26,632 nt of DNA from Hypsibius dujardini (taxonomy: Eukaryota > Tardigrada > Eutardigrada > Parachela > Hypsibiidae): positions 1-26,632 of the forward strand of contig LRSR01002455.1 of assembly GCA_001579985.1 (NCBI GenBank), read 5' to 3'. This document shows, in pieces, positions 1 through 10,914 of the stretch (position 1 is the first letter of the stretch; each line of letters opens with the position of its first letter). The position numbers and the translations under genes were made by a program. Below the pieces are notes generated by a model. That model was not told where the DNA came from, made no database searches, and saw nothing but the letters and a program-made list of their open reading frames with translations.

Positions 1-65
1 AGTCGTCTTCCACGGTTTGAAATTCGGTCGGTGTTTGAGTTAATGGTTGAAGCAGGACTTGTGCC

Positions 66-247
66 TCATTCAATATCGTACATGTCCTCTTCGTCAAAGT
101 CCAACTGATGGAGTTCGATGTAACGGTTTGTGGCGTGAAGCTTGCAAACATAGTACACCGTTACTATCAAGCTCAGCACCGTGATGATGGAGCTGTAAAT
201 AGCACCGGCTAGGGTGATATCCATGTGATCCCCGGCAACTGGATCCT
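66..247 (-). CDS. Last exon of a single-pass membrane protein gene
   Basis: This exon follows a clear acceptor (polypyrimidine run ending GGGCAG, just above 247) and ends at TGA (66-68). It encodes about 60 residues: a short extracellular stretch, one strongly hydrophobic membrane segment (around AIYSSIITVLSLIVTVYYV), then a short cytoplasmic tail ending in an acidic cluster (DFDEEDMYDIE). The tail includes YIEL and MYDIE, which could be sorting or phosphorylation sites, but that is speculation. The exon joins in phase to 339-533. The layout is that of a type I membrane protein. I do not recognise the family. Confidence 0.7.
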
Positions 248-338
248 CTGCCCAACAATAAAATAATGAATAAGTACAACTGCATTTATTTTTAGTGGAT
301 ATGACAGGATATATAGTAATTGTTTTGTTATTAACTAC

Positions 339-533
339 CAATGAGCCAGAGTGTGTAGTTGTCGTAATAGCCGTCAGAGCAGTCGAATGTGACAGTGCTA
401 GCATTGATGGATAAGATCCACTTGAGATTGAAGTTGAGCAGTTGCGCTCTGTTCCGCCATTTTAGTTGGTTTAATAATGTTACGGAATCCATGGAAGGCT
501 GCACGGGAAAGGTCACGTCAATCACAACAACGT
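339..533 (-). CDS. Penultimate exon of the membrane protein gene (ectodomain)
   Basis: The acceptor is TTTGTAG, just above 533, and the donor is G|GTAGTT at 338. The reading frame joins both neighbours: the leftover T of the 2396-2869 exon plus AC makes a Tyr codon, and the last G pairs with AG of the final exon to make Glu. The 65 residues are ectodomain-like, with N-glycosylation sequons (NAST, NYT) and an alternating hydrophobic beta-strand pattern starting VVVIDVTFPVQPS. If the donor were not used, the frame would stop four residues later (WLIGS, then TAA), so a shorter form without the membrane anchor is conceivable. Confidence 0.65.
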
Positions 534-2395
534 CTACAAACCATCAAGATATATCATTTCATGTATGGGAAAAAATTGTAAGAAGTGGGAAAACATTTTC
601 AGACCAAACCCTCAACACCCCTCTACGTAAGCTAATGATGCCACGAGTGCGCGTAAGGCAGCTACAACAGCCTGGCAGATGAATCAGTAAATGGTCTATG
701 CATCGTGTGGTGGCCAAACCATAAAACAGCTTTTAAAATCTTCATTCTGCCAGGATCACCTGTTAGAGATTTCGAAACAGACATTGTCAATTCGGTGGTT
801 CGGTTAAACCCATACCAGAATGTGACCTTTGATACATTTTAAAAGGAGGTCATGCTCACAACCCGAGCAATCGTTTTCGTCATAAGTTGAGGCAATATTT
901 TACTATGGACAAAAACTTTTTGTCAGTCTTTTTTATTATTATTTTCGGGACCTCGTAACGATCGAAAAAAATCAGATGGTGAAAACAGTAAGTTAAACCA
1001 GTAATTGGGACATGGAAAATCTCTTTCTGCCATTTTATATGACAATCCACAGTCCTCCGAGCATTTAAACCTCTGCCTTGAACATGCGCCAGTCATATTT
1101 GTTAGCCGCGCAGTAGTACCATCACCTATTACCGATGGATCATCACCATGTATGTCCGTAACCGTGTTTTGAGCTACCGTTTTTAGCCTTCGTCCGGTTT
1201 GCAATCATTGTCTTGGTTCGTATTGGAAGAGCGGGAATACAAATCAAAATCTTCGTTACTACTCAATGCCTGTGCAATTCGATAGCTTGTTGGATATGTT
1301 GTGTCACATGTAGCATTCCCTTTCGATTGGTTTACTGATTCATGTATATCTTTTACAACTTTACTGTGTGTTTAGAATTCCTATGAGATTGTGGCGCCCC
1401 TGTCGGTGGCAGACGATCAAGTACAGCTTGTATGCTGACTTGACGTGAGTTCCTTAGTCTTAAGTTTACCAATAATAATTTCATCTCGCAGAAAATGACA
1501 TTTTCTGGACCTTGTGAAGGATCCATAGGGAATACTCTGCAATTCCCGTGACAAGTATCCATCAGGCACACAAATACTTTCTGACAAACAATTGCACCCG
1601 ATAGTTGTCAAAAGAATTGTATGAATCAGACATTTCGGATATACAAGTTTAGATTTAAACACAACAAACTCGGAGAACGAAGAAGCTTAGTTTCTTAAGA
1701 TGGATTCCATTAGTATTTTGCATTGCAAATGACAATGTCTCCAGGTAATGTTGGAGGAAAATATTGTGTTCATAGTAAAAGGTTGCTTCAACTATTGGCG
1801 AAAATGGTTGTGAGCATAATCTTTGGTGACTAAAAGAGTCCTTTTCTCTCCTAAACTTTACTGGACAAAGAAAAATTCCCATTTGGTCATTTCAGCATAT
1901 TTATAGATGACTGCAATGCGAATTGAATTTAAACCGATTCGTTGAGTCCGTTTACGGTGGGAATGTTTTGCCTTAAGTTACCACGCTCGCAAAATGAAAA
2001 GAGTTAGCTATCGACATGACCAGTAGCTAATAAGATCTTACCCCTCGCGGCAAGGTTTGCGGCAGGTTTTGTCCGGGCCGCCAGAACGATGGCCAATAGG
2101 GTCTAGCAGTACAGTGGTAATCCAAAGTCGATCCGAAAGGACCATCCCCTGGCCCTGCCCACCCCAAATTGAAAACATTTTAAAAAAATCAAACCTAAAG
2201 CCCAAACTGCTAGAAGTTCTATTGCTATGGATGCTAGATTAGCCTTATGCTTCGTAGACGAAACTGAGTATTGCAGACCTCGCCCCTGAAATTGAAATTC
2301 CCCCCACAATACGCCTCATCTCATTAGGCTCAAGAAGTTGTTGAAATTTGTTTTAAAATGATTCATAAAATATTAGTCAGCATGAGTATACTCAC
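526..2395 (-). other. Intron of the membrane protein gene (534-2395)
   Basis: About 1.86 kb separates the in-phase exons at 2396-2869 and 339-533. Short open frames on both strands (for example minus 923-1204) have no family signature or conserved splice context. I see no transposon termini. Confidence 0.5.
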
Positions 2396-2869
2396 AGTTG
2401 GTGAGAGTTCCCATGGTGAATTTGACTGATATCCCCGAGCCATCAAGGGGGTTACCAATTGAGCATTTAGCCAGCTTGTTGACTAGCCAGCATTTGTTAC
2501 CCGCGACGGTATTAATGGTCCCAGTCGTGCTGTCGTAGCTAGTTCCAAATGGGGCAACCCTTCTATCTGGGGGTCTTGTGGGTGCGGGTGTTGTCACGAG
2601 CTCGCTAATAGAGGCATCATCCGGAATGACCACCGGTTTAGGCAGGCCGTCATCGTAGATGAATCCCGATCCGCTGATTTGGTCAAGATTACGACATAAT
2701 TCCATCCAGAAATAGTTGGCCGCTCGGGTCAGATTGGTGCTGGTGGTATTACCGCGCAAATTGTAGGCATTATTAGTAGAACGGGCGTAGAGGTTGGCGA
2801 AAATATTGTAGTCGACATTGAGGAAAAATGTTAACGTCAATGTGCTGTCACTTGACCCAGCAGCAACAC
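2396..2869 (-). CDS. Large ectodomain exon of the membrane protein gene
   Basis: The acceptor is TTTATAG, just above 2869, and the donor is GTGAGT at 2395, giving about 158 residues. Features seen: sequons NTT and NLT near residues 42-49, a W-containing helix-like stretch (AANYFWMELCRNLDQI), a Thr/Pro-rich linker (VTTPAPTRPPDRR), and a Cys-containing segment reading GNKCWLVNKLAKC. The combination of a G-x-P turn, an LVN-x-x-x-KC motif and a G-I-x-V-K-F strand faintly recalls the tectonic (DUF1619) ciliary proteins, but I could not align it convincingly and do not assign it. An apparent extension of the frame above 2869 is intron read-through. Confidence 0.65.
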
Positions 2870-4052
2870 CTATAAACCAATTAACCATTAAAGAAAGTAG
2901 GTCAGGACTGATATGAAATATATTATTGGGACAACTGACTTGTTGTAGACAGAACGATGACAAGTGTCAGAGCAAATGACCAACAAATGCTTGAGATGTC
3001 CCTACATCTCCATAGCATTATTATTTTGATACATATAGCAACTGGAGATGAGTGACAACAATGTCGGCATCATTTATAGTTAGGCTATGCAGAAACCTCA
3101 AGATGCAGAATGTACTTTTTTCGCTTCAGCCGAGCTTCACTTGTCTCTTTTGCAATTTCACTCCGTCTGCTCAATCTAATAATACTTTATTATTGCCCGG
3201 CAACTGCTTTGTGCTTTCAGAATTGAGAATAAGGAATACGAAATCATTAGTGCAGGTCAAGGATAGGCGAGCAACTCTTCCGGGGAGTTGCGTTGAAGGG
3301 TTACAACGACATACTGCTTCGCCCAACCACCAGATGCTCCGCGGAAGTTACAAAACAAAGTGCGAAACGATAGTCCTAGGGGACAGTTTGTTAGACGGCA
3401 CTCTCTGACCGTTAAGCCATTTCCCAGTTAGATATTTATTAAACAAAAGTATGTTAAAAGATTGCAGATAGACACATTAGCTTATGAAAGACATATAGCA
3501 TTCCAGGGATTCCGATTCTGCCAGTTTGTCACCTAGTCAATACTTTTGTGGAATATACCAACACTGTCATTGAAGAGACTCGCGTTTAGAATGTCGGCTT
3601 TAACTTTGGTTACGGATACAGTCTACAGATAGTCCGTGTCAAACATAGTATGTTTGATTTGGACTTGCACTTGCGGTTTATCAATCTTTGAGTTGACAAC
3701 GCTGTTACATAACGTGGCCTTTTCACCGTTAGAACATTTTATCAAAAGTTGATTCTGCTCCCACAAACCTCCTCAAATTCACCGATGTGTCTGCCCGCCA
3801 TGACTTTTCCTAAATTTGCTGACGTTGAACTATGATATGGCCTTATCTACTTTGGGCTTTGTTCTCCTTCGCACCTTACCCTGAGGGTTATCGCCAAGAC
3901 TCGCCAGTCTCAATTATTCTTGCCTTTCAGCATGCGGCGTCTGCTGAGGAAAGTATATTAAGAATACAGCGAAAGTTGAATGCCAATTCTATTTACCCTC
4001 TCTCGCGTTTACACCTCCTTCAAGCCGCCAACCCCCGCATTAATCACCCAAG
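2870..4052. other. Spacer between the minus-strand membrane gene and FABP
   Basis: About 1.2 kb. It contains a plus-strand open frame of 118 codons (3052-3408) without recognisable domains, which I regard as chance. It must carry the FABP promoter and 5' UTR, but no convincing TATA box is seen near 4053. If the upstream minus exon at 5587-5803 belongs to the same membrane gene, this stretch is intronic for that gene and FABP is nested inside it. Confidence 0.4.
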
Positions 4053-5052
4053 ATGGCCGACCAATTTATCGGAAACTTTGAGCTGGTGTCGAGCGACAAC
4101 TTCGACAAGTACATGGAAGCCATTGGTAAGTTAATTATTGCTGGTAAAAAAATGAATACCGAGTCAATCATCATTTTGTTTATTATCAGGTGTCGGGTTC
4201 TTGCTTCGAAAGGTGGCTAACAGTCAGAAGACTGCTCAAGTGGAGATCACTAAAAACGGCGATCAATATAACATCAAAACCATCACTTCGGTTAAGACGA
4301 TTGAGGTGAAATTCAAGCTGAACGAGGAGTTTAAGGAAGCTACCTTGGATGGACGTGAAGTCAACGTAAGCAGCAACGCACTTTTTATTAATAAGGTTAC
4401 ATTGACGTTTACTTAACAATTTCTCTAGACTACCTTCACCGTCGAGGGCAATGTTCTGCGTCAGACTCAGCGCGGCATCAAAGATAAGGACTTTGTCTCC
4501 ACTATTGATCGTCAGATCACTCCAGAGGGTTTCGATGCTGTGAGTCTCATGAGGGAAATCTTTCTATCTTCTTTCCCCCAAATCCAACAAAACAGGGATA
4601 GATTACAGTATACATGCGTATCCATTCAGCCTGGTCAATAATTTATCTATTCCACGTGCCATTATGATGGCACATTTTATATAAATATTGTTTGCCCACC
4701 ACAGTCAATGATCTACAAAATTGAAAATTTAATATCCGATCCTACGGATCTGTTCAGCAGTACTAGGGCTCTCTCAAAATCTGTCATGAGGTATTTGATG
4801 ACTTTACAACATTTTCTCTTTTTTAGCAATCTAACTGGTTTAATCGAAACAAAATGAAAATAATTGAGAAAATTAAGTTCTTAATGCGCCAAAGTAAATA
4901 TCCCAATATTTTAGAATCATTGTGCAGATTTTACCATAAATTTATGATTAGCCAGGAACGACGGGTTAACGTAAGTGCATCATTTGTCTGTTTCTTTCCA
5001 GACCATTAAATACAAGGACGTCACAGCAGTCCGGAAATACAAGCGCAATTAA
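4053..5052 (+). CDS. Fatty acid-binding protein (cytosolic lipocalin-like FABP), complete, four exons
   Basis: Exons are 4053-4125, 4190-4365, 4429-4539 and 5002-5052 (73, 176, 111 and 51 nt), all with GT..AG junctions, giving 136 residues, the usual family length. The start is ATG in a good context (CCCAAGATGG). The protein opens MADQFIGNFELVSSDNFDKY, continues with the helix-turn MEAIGVGF, the strand region EFKEATLDGREVN, and ends DVTAVRKYKRN. The C-terminal R131-x-Y133 matches the carboxylate-binding Arg-x-Tyr of the family (R126/Y128 in heart FABP), and R111 may be the second Arg. The N-terminal G-x-W signature is G-N-F here. Family role: reversible binding and intracellular transport of long-chain fatty acids, which flatworms largely acquire from outside. 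Confidence 0.95.
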
Positions 5053-5186
5053 ACATCGTCTTCGTTTGCGTATTGGTTCACAAGTTTTCATGAGTTGCTT
5101 TCTTTTTTACACCTTCGGCTTCATTCTTCCTACCTCCTTTGTAACGCTTTATTTGGAGAATATAACGCCAGATAAGACTTGCTATC

Positions 5187-5192
5187 AATAAA
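5187..5192 (+). terminator. Poly(A) signal of the FABP gene
   Basis: A canonical AATAAA hexamer lies 135 nt after the FABP stop codon, in a T-rich then A-rich 3' UTR. Confidence 0.75.
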
Positions 5193-5586
5193 CCAATACT
5201 AAGATATGTCAATATAGAAATCAGACATTTGCCGAAAAAGCGAGAAAAGCTAAAAGTTGCTGAAGATGTAGACAGACCAGTCTGTCAATTGAGTAATGGC
5301 CTGAGATCTTCCTTCGCCTCCGCAAGGTTCAGGCAAACATATGCGTCTCATCCGAGGGGTAAATGCGCCGACGTCAGCATTGACCCTTCATATTTCACCA
5401 CGCACGCTGGAAAGAGGCAAAAATTCAATAAATAACTTGCCGCCTCTTTTCTACGCAGCATCATCCGACGATTTGGCTGCCCTGTGGGCCCGGCTGATGT
5501 TGTCTATTTCCGCTGCACCATAAACTACTTATTCCACAACGTCACATACCTGAAGACGTAGTCTCTCTTTCATCTCGACCTCTCAC

Positions 5587-5803
5587 CCCACTGCAAGTCT
5601 GCATCTGGTCCAATATGTCAATGAGCCAGGCCAAAACGACTAAAATGATATTGACATGGTTAGCGGTCTGTTTCATCTGGCAGCTGTCGCCGATTCTCTT
5701 TAAGGTTACCAGACAAACAACGAAATATCCGGTGTTGACATTGTAGTCGATTTTTTTAATGGTGTTGCAGTGCGCGACTTCACCGGTTAGTGTACACACA
5801 GAT
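5587..5803 (-). CDS. Probable upstream exon, secreted or membrane protein, Cys-rich
   Basis: A long pyrimidine tract ending CTGCTTAG gives a strong acceptor just above 5803, and GGG|GTGAGA gives a donor at 5586. Only one frame is open, encoding 72 residues with five cysteines and two hydrophobic stretches (GYFVVCLVTL and VNIILVVLAWLIDIL). It resembles part of the downstream exon 2396-2869: both read (I/V)DYN(V/I), then a T..AN block, then LDQ(M/I), with similar spacing. That suggests a repeated module of one gene. With the strong donor its outgoing phase (0) does not match the incoming phase (1) of 2396-2869, so either a further exon lies between or a weaker donor is used. Confidence 0.45.
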
Positions 5804-5875
5804 CTAAGCAGGCAGGCAGGCAAGCGGACAGACAGACAAACAGACAAACAAACGGACAGACAAATAGCTAAATAG
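5804..5875. repeat. Simple repeat (GGCA / ACAG)n
   Basis: Imperfect tetranucleotide tract (ggcaggcaggc, then gacagacagacaaacagac). Read on the minus strand it is pyrimidine-rich and sits exactly where the acceptor of the 5587-5803 exon needs its polypyrimidine tract. Confidence 0.8.
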
Positions 5876-5965
5876 ATGACCATTTCAAAGTCGTCCTAGG
5901 TCCTACCACTAGATTAGTGTGAAATTAGTCTTCCTTGTACATTTAGATAATTTTGTTTGTTTTAG

Positions 5966-6171
5966 ACTCTTACTACTTGCGGAAATTCAACAGACTACTG
6001 GTCGGTGGTGTACCCGAGGACGTCGACAAACACACTGGCAGTCTCAGCATGCAATCACGTTCGGTGTCCCGGAAAAGCGTAATGGTGCCAGGTGATTTTG
6101 ATGCGATTGAAATGCCCACGCGGCCAGCCATCATACAAAAACCAGATTTGATTGTGATTGAAATTTATTGA
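5966..6171 (+). CDS. Orphan plus-strand exon, probably C-terminal, unrecognised
   Basis: A strong acceptor (TTTTGTTTGTTTTAG) precedes 5966. The frame then runs 68 codons to TGA at 6169-6171. The peptide starts SYYLRKFNRLLVGGVPEDVD, then has a Ser/Arg-rich stretch (SMQSRSVSRKS) and ends IVIEIY. It looks like a hydrophilic C-terminal tail. No upstream partner exon was identified on the plus strand, since FABP ends cleanly at 5052. A possible donor (CCAG|GTGATT near 6091) would shorten it. It may be a relic of another gene. Confidence 0.35.
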
Positions 6172-7337
6172 TTTGCGAATTGTAAGCATTGTCAGATTCT
6201 TTTTCTCTTTCGTCTGTTACCATGAAAACTTTTTCTTGTTATCGATCATCAGCATTTATGTCTGTTTTATTTATTTGGACTGCGGTTTTTGTAACGTGAG
6301 ATTCAATTTCTTGATGAAACTGCAGAACTTCTGTCGTCGACGGACATCCCCAAGCTTCAAGAGAAACCCTATAACCCTATAAATATAATATATATTGCTT
6401 GAAGCGGAACGATGGCACAAAATCAAATTATATATCCATTTTATCGTTCGTTGTCTTACCTTGTGTGCTTGTTACATGCTCTGTACTTACTGTATTAAGT
6501 ACTACTTATATTTCAAAGCGTAATAATGTTACAACCACAAACACTTTTCGTTCAAAGCAAGCCGTTTAATTATGTTCAGTGTCTCTTTTTTAACGCTTTA
6601 AAAAAATAGTACCCTTATTTATTTATAACCATTTTTATGCCCGTCACCTTGATTTAGAGTTACAGCATTATTTGAGCATTTTGTGACATCATTTTAGCAT
6701 TTGACCAGATGCTCAAATGGTGTCATACCTGTAACAAATTACGTTCGATAAACACATCCACCTGACACATTGACAAGAGGTTGGTTTGCGTTTCGCCGCC
6801 AGAGTGAACAGGTTTGACAATATCAATCGATAGCTTTGACTTTAACCTACCTATTGATATAAAAAACTAATTCGGAGCTTGCGAAACAAGATCACAATTT
6901 GCATGATTCAAACGCCCCTCCTGCGAAAACTGATAATACAAACCATGTGATTGATTGGTCAATTATTTTAAGTTATAAAATAAATAATAAGCCGACTTGG
7001 TTTGATTGACTAATTTATTACGAGTATGCTGATCAATATGTGGTTGGATCACCGGCCCCATCTTGCCGTTAGGCTTTACGCTGGTTCTCAGTCGTTCTGT
7101 GGGTCAGCGTTGCCTATGAAATTAGCCCCGAAGACGTATTATAGCTTTATTTTTTTGTGGCAATAAGTCCTTCGGTTGTTTCTGCACTTTGTTTTAGCTT
7201 CCTGGCGTGCCTTCTTTTTTTGCTTCCCTTTCATCTGGTGGCGCTGGAGACATACTTTTACCTGAAAGCGGAATACTAATCAGGTCAAGAAGGTTTTAAT
7301 GGGAAATTGTAGCCTCAGAATTTTAGGTTAAAGTATG
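6172..7337. other. Intergenic, AT-rich
   Basis: About 1.17 kb with no supported gene. It holds a compact hairpin (6684-6725) and homopolymer-rich stretches. No transposon ends were found before the Tc1 terminus at 7340. Confidence 0.5.
6684..6725. repeat. Short inverted repeat (hairpin)
   Basis: Arms 6684-6700 (tgacatcattttagcat) and 6709-6725 (atgctcaaatggtgtca) pair at 15 of 17 positions around an 8-nt loop. Confidence 0.6.
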
Positions 7338-7789
7338 TACAGTCGGGGAAAAAAAGTTGGCGATCCAGTTATTCCGCTACTGCCGAACATTGTTTTTGTC
7401 GTGCGTAATTCAACACGAAAGGATTCACAGAGAAGACATTCAATCAGACTTGACTGCGCGATGCGCGCGAAATACATTAACACAGCGTCCACACCAGAAA
7501 CTTACATTGATTGTCGGATTTTTTCAACAATTTAAAATTTTAATGTTGGATTGACCGAAATCGTTTGAAATCACCAACACTTTGAAATCGAAAACTCAAG
7601 CTTGCTTTGGATGAACTCACAAAATAGATAAAATTCTCAACATTTTCTATAAGACTAAAATCACTCGAATATCATTACAAAATGAAAAAATTCAAATTCA
7701 AATTACAGTAAGACAACAGAAATTGACTTGGAGATAATGAAACAAACTGGGGAAAAATTTAAATAAAAGGCATCATAAAAAACGTTTGA

Positions 7790-9138
7790 AAATGTGTTTT
7801 AATATTGATGCGATTTTTTCTGTCGAGGATAATCGTTTCGATCCGGGCCTACAAAGAGTTAAACAGATCCATCAGCAGCTCCATCAACTTTATTTCAGTT
7901 GTTCGCTCCAGCCATGCTTCTTTGACAAATTGACACCGTTTCCGATTTATTCATTCGTGTTCGTCAAGTGATGTCTGGCTTCATAAGACCCCAAAGATTC
8001 TCAATAGGATTGAGATTGTGCGACTTGGGCGGATGTCGAAGCTAATAGATCTGCTCGCGGTTGAAAAAGTCTGTCAACTGTCCAGACACATGACAGCTCG
8101 CGTTATCCCCTTGGAAATAAATGTCCCTTCCGTGTTCTTCGATGAATTATTGACGATAGGCAGGCAGGGAACCCTTCTGCATCTTTCTGTAGCTGTTCGA
8201 GTCTTGATAGCTGTTGACCTTCTTAAAGGTCACAGGTTCATATGGGAAAATTGCCCCCAGAACATGACGCTTACTCGGCCCTTCCGCTTTTTCACTTGAA
8301 GCGCAAAATTATGTCGATTTCCTCTAGCAAACATTTTGACCTGGGTATTTCGCACAATATTATTGCAAGATAAACCAACAGTCAACGAACTACAGCGACC
8401 AACAATCCAATAGCACAATCAACCATAAACACCTTTAGCTTTTTTCTTTAAATATAGAAAAACAACAACAAAACCTACAACAACAACTACTACAACATTA
8501 AGCAACCTACCAATCAATGGCACGCTTACCTTCACGTCTTCACCATTCAGAGTGAACATGACTTCATTGCAGAAGGTGGTGCGCAGATACTCAGTATGAT
8601 TAATGTAGGGCTCGGCGATGATATCCGTACGAGTTAAAATGAGTCTCCAGTCAAGGCAGTGGCGCATGCGTTTTCGCTTGTTGCCGTCCTACAGGTCATC
8701 CATGACTACAGTAAATGCCGACATTTAAATTCCTGGATTTTGTTGTGAATCGTTCGTCTCTAAAAGTCCGCACCACCTTCTTCCCGCAACAAGCGAGCAA
8801 TGTTACGAAGAAGCAGTATGCAATCGGCTTTGGTCCATCCGAGTATTTTGGAATCTTCCAGAAAGGTCGTTTGTCTTTTCCGTCCTCTTTTCTGCTGCGA
8901 TTTCCATCTACTGAGCAGTACAGCAGCAGCACTATGCGTGCCTAGCTTTCGGTTTTCCCAAATAACGATCGAACTCTCCTTGGGTTTGTTCTCCACGTGA
9001 CGAGGACGATGTAAAGCTTCTGCAATCTCGGAATTGATGCCTCGCGCCAAGTTCATGAACTTAAACGCTTTTAATCAAGCAATCGAGACAAGCGCTCCGT
9101 GTTGTTCGGACACTGTCGTCTGTGTTAATCCTTTCATG
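7790..9138 (-). pseudogene. Tc1/mariner transposase, frameshifted and interrupted
   Basis: Read on the minus strand the family motifs appear in the right order but in several frames. A helix-turn-helix DNA-binding part (GINSEIAEALHRP) lies near 9045. A basic linker (QQKRGRKRQTT) lies near 8890. The first catalytic block is near 8575-8560, where FCNEVMFTLNG replaces the usual F-S-D-E, so the first Asp is Asn. KKRKGRVSVMFWG lies near 8290. The second catalytic Asp is in FQGDNASCH near 8110. The third acidic block, HNLNPIENLWGLMK, lies near 8000. Stop codons and frameshifts interrupt it throughout. It is inactive. A good-looking splice-like exon at 8543-8690 is simply this transposase. Confidence 0.8.
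8440..8500. repeat. (CAA)n-like simple repeat inside the transposon
   Basis: aacaacaacaaaacctacaa and related units. It interrupts the transposase between its first catalytic block and the VSVMFWG motif. Confidence 0.6.
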
Positions 9139-9273
9139 TTGAGTCACACACAACAAAAACTGTGGTAGGCAACAGCAGAACAACTAGGTTTGTCTTGGTT
9201 GGCGCACCAATACATTAATCTGCGCATGAGGTCACACGCCCCTCCTATTGTTGATCCTTTTTCCCCAACTGTA

Positions 9274-10914
9274 CCAATAAATGCTTCTTGAAGATTGAAA
9301 TCCACTGGCACGGAATGAAAACGAAATCTGAACTTTGAATTTCTCAAGCCATGTAAATCAGTACGATCACAACAGATGAACTGCACTTCCATACGGCCCA
9401 ATAGCTTACTGACTACTGGCTATAAGAAAGAGGAGTTATACCGCCCTCAATTCCCTTACTATTTTCTCACTACTTTCTCATTGGTTTAACTAGACTAGTT
9501 GGACTAATGGAAACGCGCCTGCGTATAGGTGGCACTGCGTGTTCTTCGGTATAGGACTTGAATTGGCTATCCTCTTTGGTTGGCCACAGCTACACCAATC
9601 AAATCGCTCGGGGAAGCTGCCGGGCAACAACCAAACGGCGCGCTGCTTTGTTTCTTTTCGCGCACTTTTAATTGTGATTGAGAGCAATGTAATCGGTGAC
9701 AGAGAGTACAACAACCAATGTTTCTTACAGAATTTGCTGACAATTTAAGTAAATGAAACCTTCCGCAATAAGAAATCCTCTAGATGTAAAGTTTTTTGTT
9801 TTATATTTATTACCGTTATATCAGAGGAGTAAGTTGAATGGATTCTGTACTGGATTTCGCGTTGAAAGGCCCGCAGTCGTGCTTGCGAATGTCAATGCCA
9901 TCATCGGGGCCGAGTCCACCCGCCTCCACCGATTTTAACCTCAACTGTAACCTCATCCGTCATCCGAAAGGCCGTACCCGTTCGACTGCTCGCTCCGGCC
10001 ACCGGATCGTGGCCGATGAGGCCAATCTCTACTCTTTCAGGAGATACAATCCCACCCATCAACCGTCCAATGAGACGCACGACCTCTTTTGAGAGGTTTG
10101 GGGTTTCAATTTGGTCACGCGGCAGTGGATTAAACTCTCTCCAATTCCGGCCCAATGGAATAGAATAGAATAAATTAAATTAAACTAAACTAAAATGTGT
10201 AGCATCGAGCCCTTCAGTTTGACTGTTTTACATTCTTCACAAGACTTAATTAAGTGCTTGACTAATTTTCGACTGAAGCCAAACTAAAAGGCCTGTTAAT
10301 ATTAAGAAATTTCACAAATATTTTGCCGGTTGGACTGACCGGTTAGAAAAGAACCTTTATAAATGTGGTATTCCACCGAATTTTGCAAAGAAGATTTTAA
10401 CCAGTGATACTGCTTCAATCTCACTTAAAAAAGTCATTAGTACCTAGTTCAAGGCTGCGAATGTTATTTTGAATCTTTCAGTTAGTAATAAACATATACT
10501 ATGTCCTTTCAGCAATAAGTAAATGTATTACCGGTAGCGGAAAAGTTCATTTTGCCCTTGCGAGGTATAGTCAACTTCGGAGCAAAAATTAGGTATAAAA
10601 ATGAAGAGAGTTACTTCAAACCGACGGCACACACAATACGTAGAAAGTTTTACTTCAACGCATCTAACAAGGAGTTGATGCTAACCTTAATTCAACCCGT
10701 TAAATTTTGCTCTACGCCAGAGTTTGATTGACGAAGTTATGAAACCAGTCGGGGAAGAGTTGGACTTTTTCATTCCTGATGAAACCCGAAGAATTCGATG
10801 TGACCTTTCTGCGAAAACTATTGAATGGCGCTGAGATGAGTTTTGCGTTACTGGAACTACTTTGCTGCAAAAGACAGTCATGGTAGAAGCAGCAACCCGC
10901 AAAGTCAGTCTCCT
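9274..10914. other. Intergenic, with a possible retroposon 3' tail
   Basis: No gene is supported. A GC-richer block (about 9840-10155) is open on both strands for 84 codons and ends abruptly in a short A-rich tandem tail (gaatagaatagaataaatta and onward, 10155-10196). A block ending in a simple A-rich repeat is typical of SINE or non-LTR insertions, but I cannot identify pol III boxes or a reverse-transcriptase remnant. A TATA-like TATAAAAATG lies near 10593. Confidence 0.35.

Larger units (their letters stand above)
7338..9273 (-). mobile_element. Decayed Tc1/mariner-type DNA transposon
   Basis: The ends are inverted: CAGTCGGGGAAAAA at 7340 and, on the other strand from 9271, CAGTTGGGGAAAAA, each flanked by TA (7338-7339 and 9272-9273) as expected for TA-targeting Tc1/mariner elements. 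A second, subterminal inverted repeat pairs 7381-7432 with 9121-9171 at high identity, including GTTTTTGT and a shared AAAGGATT. This recalls the IR/DR layout of long-terminal-repeat Tc1 elements. The interior carries transposase debris on the minus strand. Total length is about 1.94 kb, somewhat long for Tc1, partly because of a GTT-type simple repeat and possible insertions around 8440-8500. Confidence 0.85.

Noticed and set aside
923-1204. Minus-strand Cys-containing open frame in the membrane-gene intron
   Set aside because: No acceptor or donor in suitable phase and no recognised zinc-finger spacing.
2870-2963. N-terminal extension of the minus-strand ectodomain frame with an apparent start codon
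   Set aside because: A clear acceptor (TTTATAG) lies just above 2869 and the sequence above it is AT-rich intron-like.
3052-3408. 118-codon plus-strand open frame
   Set aside because: No domain, splice context or composition supporting a gene.
8543-8690. Minus-strand stretch with good acceptor and donor, looking like an exon of a cellular gene
   Set aside because: It lies between the DNA-binding and catalytic pieces of the Tc1 transposase and fits the region around the first catalytic residue (FCNEVMFTLNG); it is transposon sequence.
9901-10155. 84-codon open frames on both strands in a GC-richer block
   Set aside because: Both strands are open because of composition; no motif. The block is better explained as a possible retroposon remnant with an A-rich tail.
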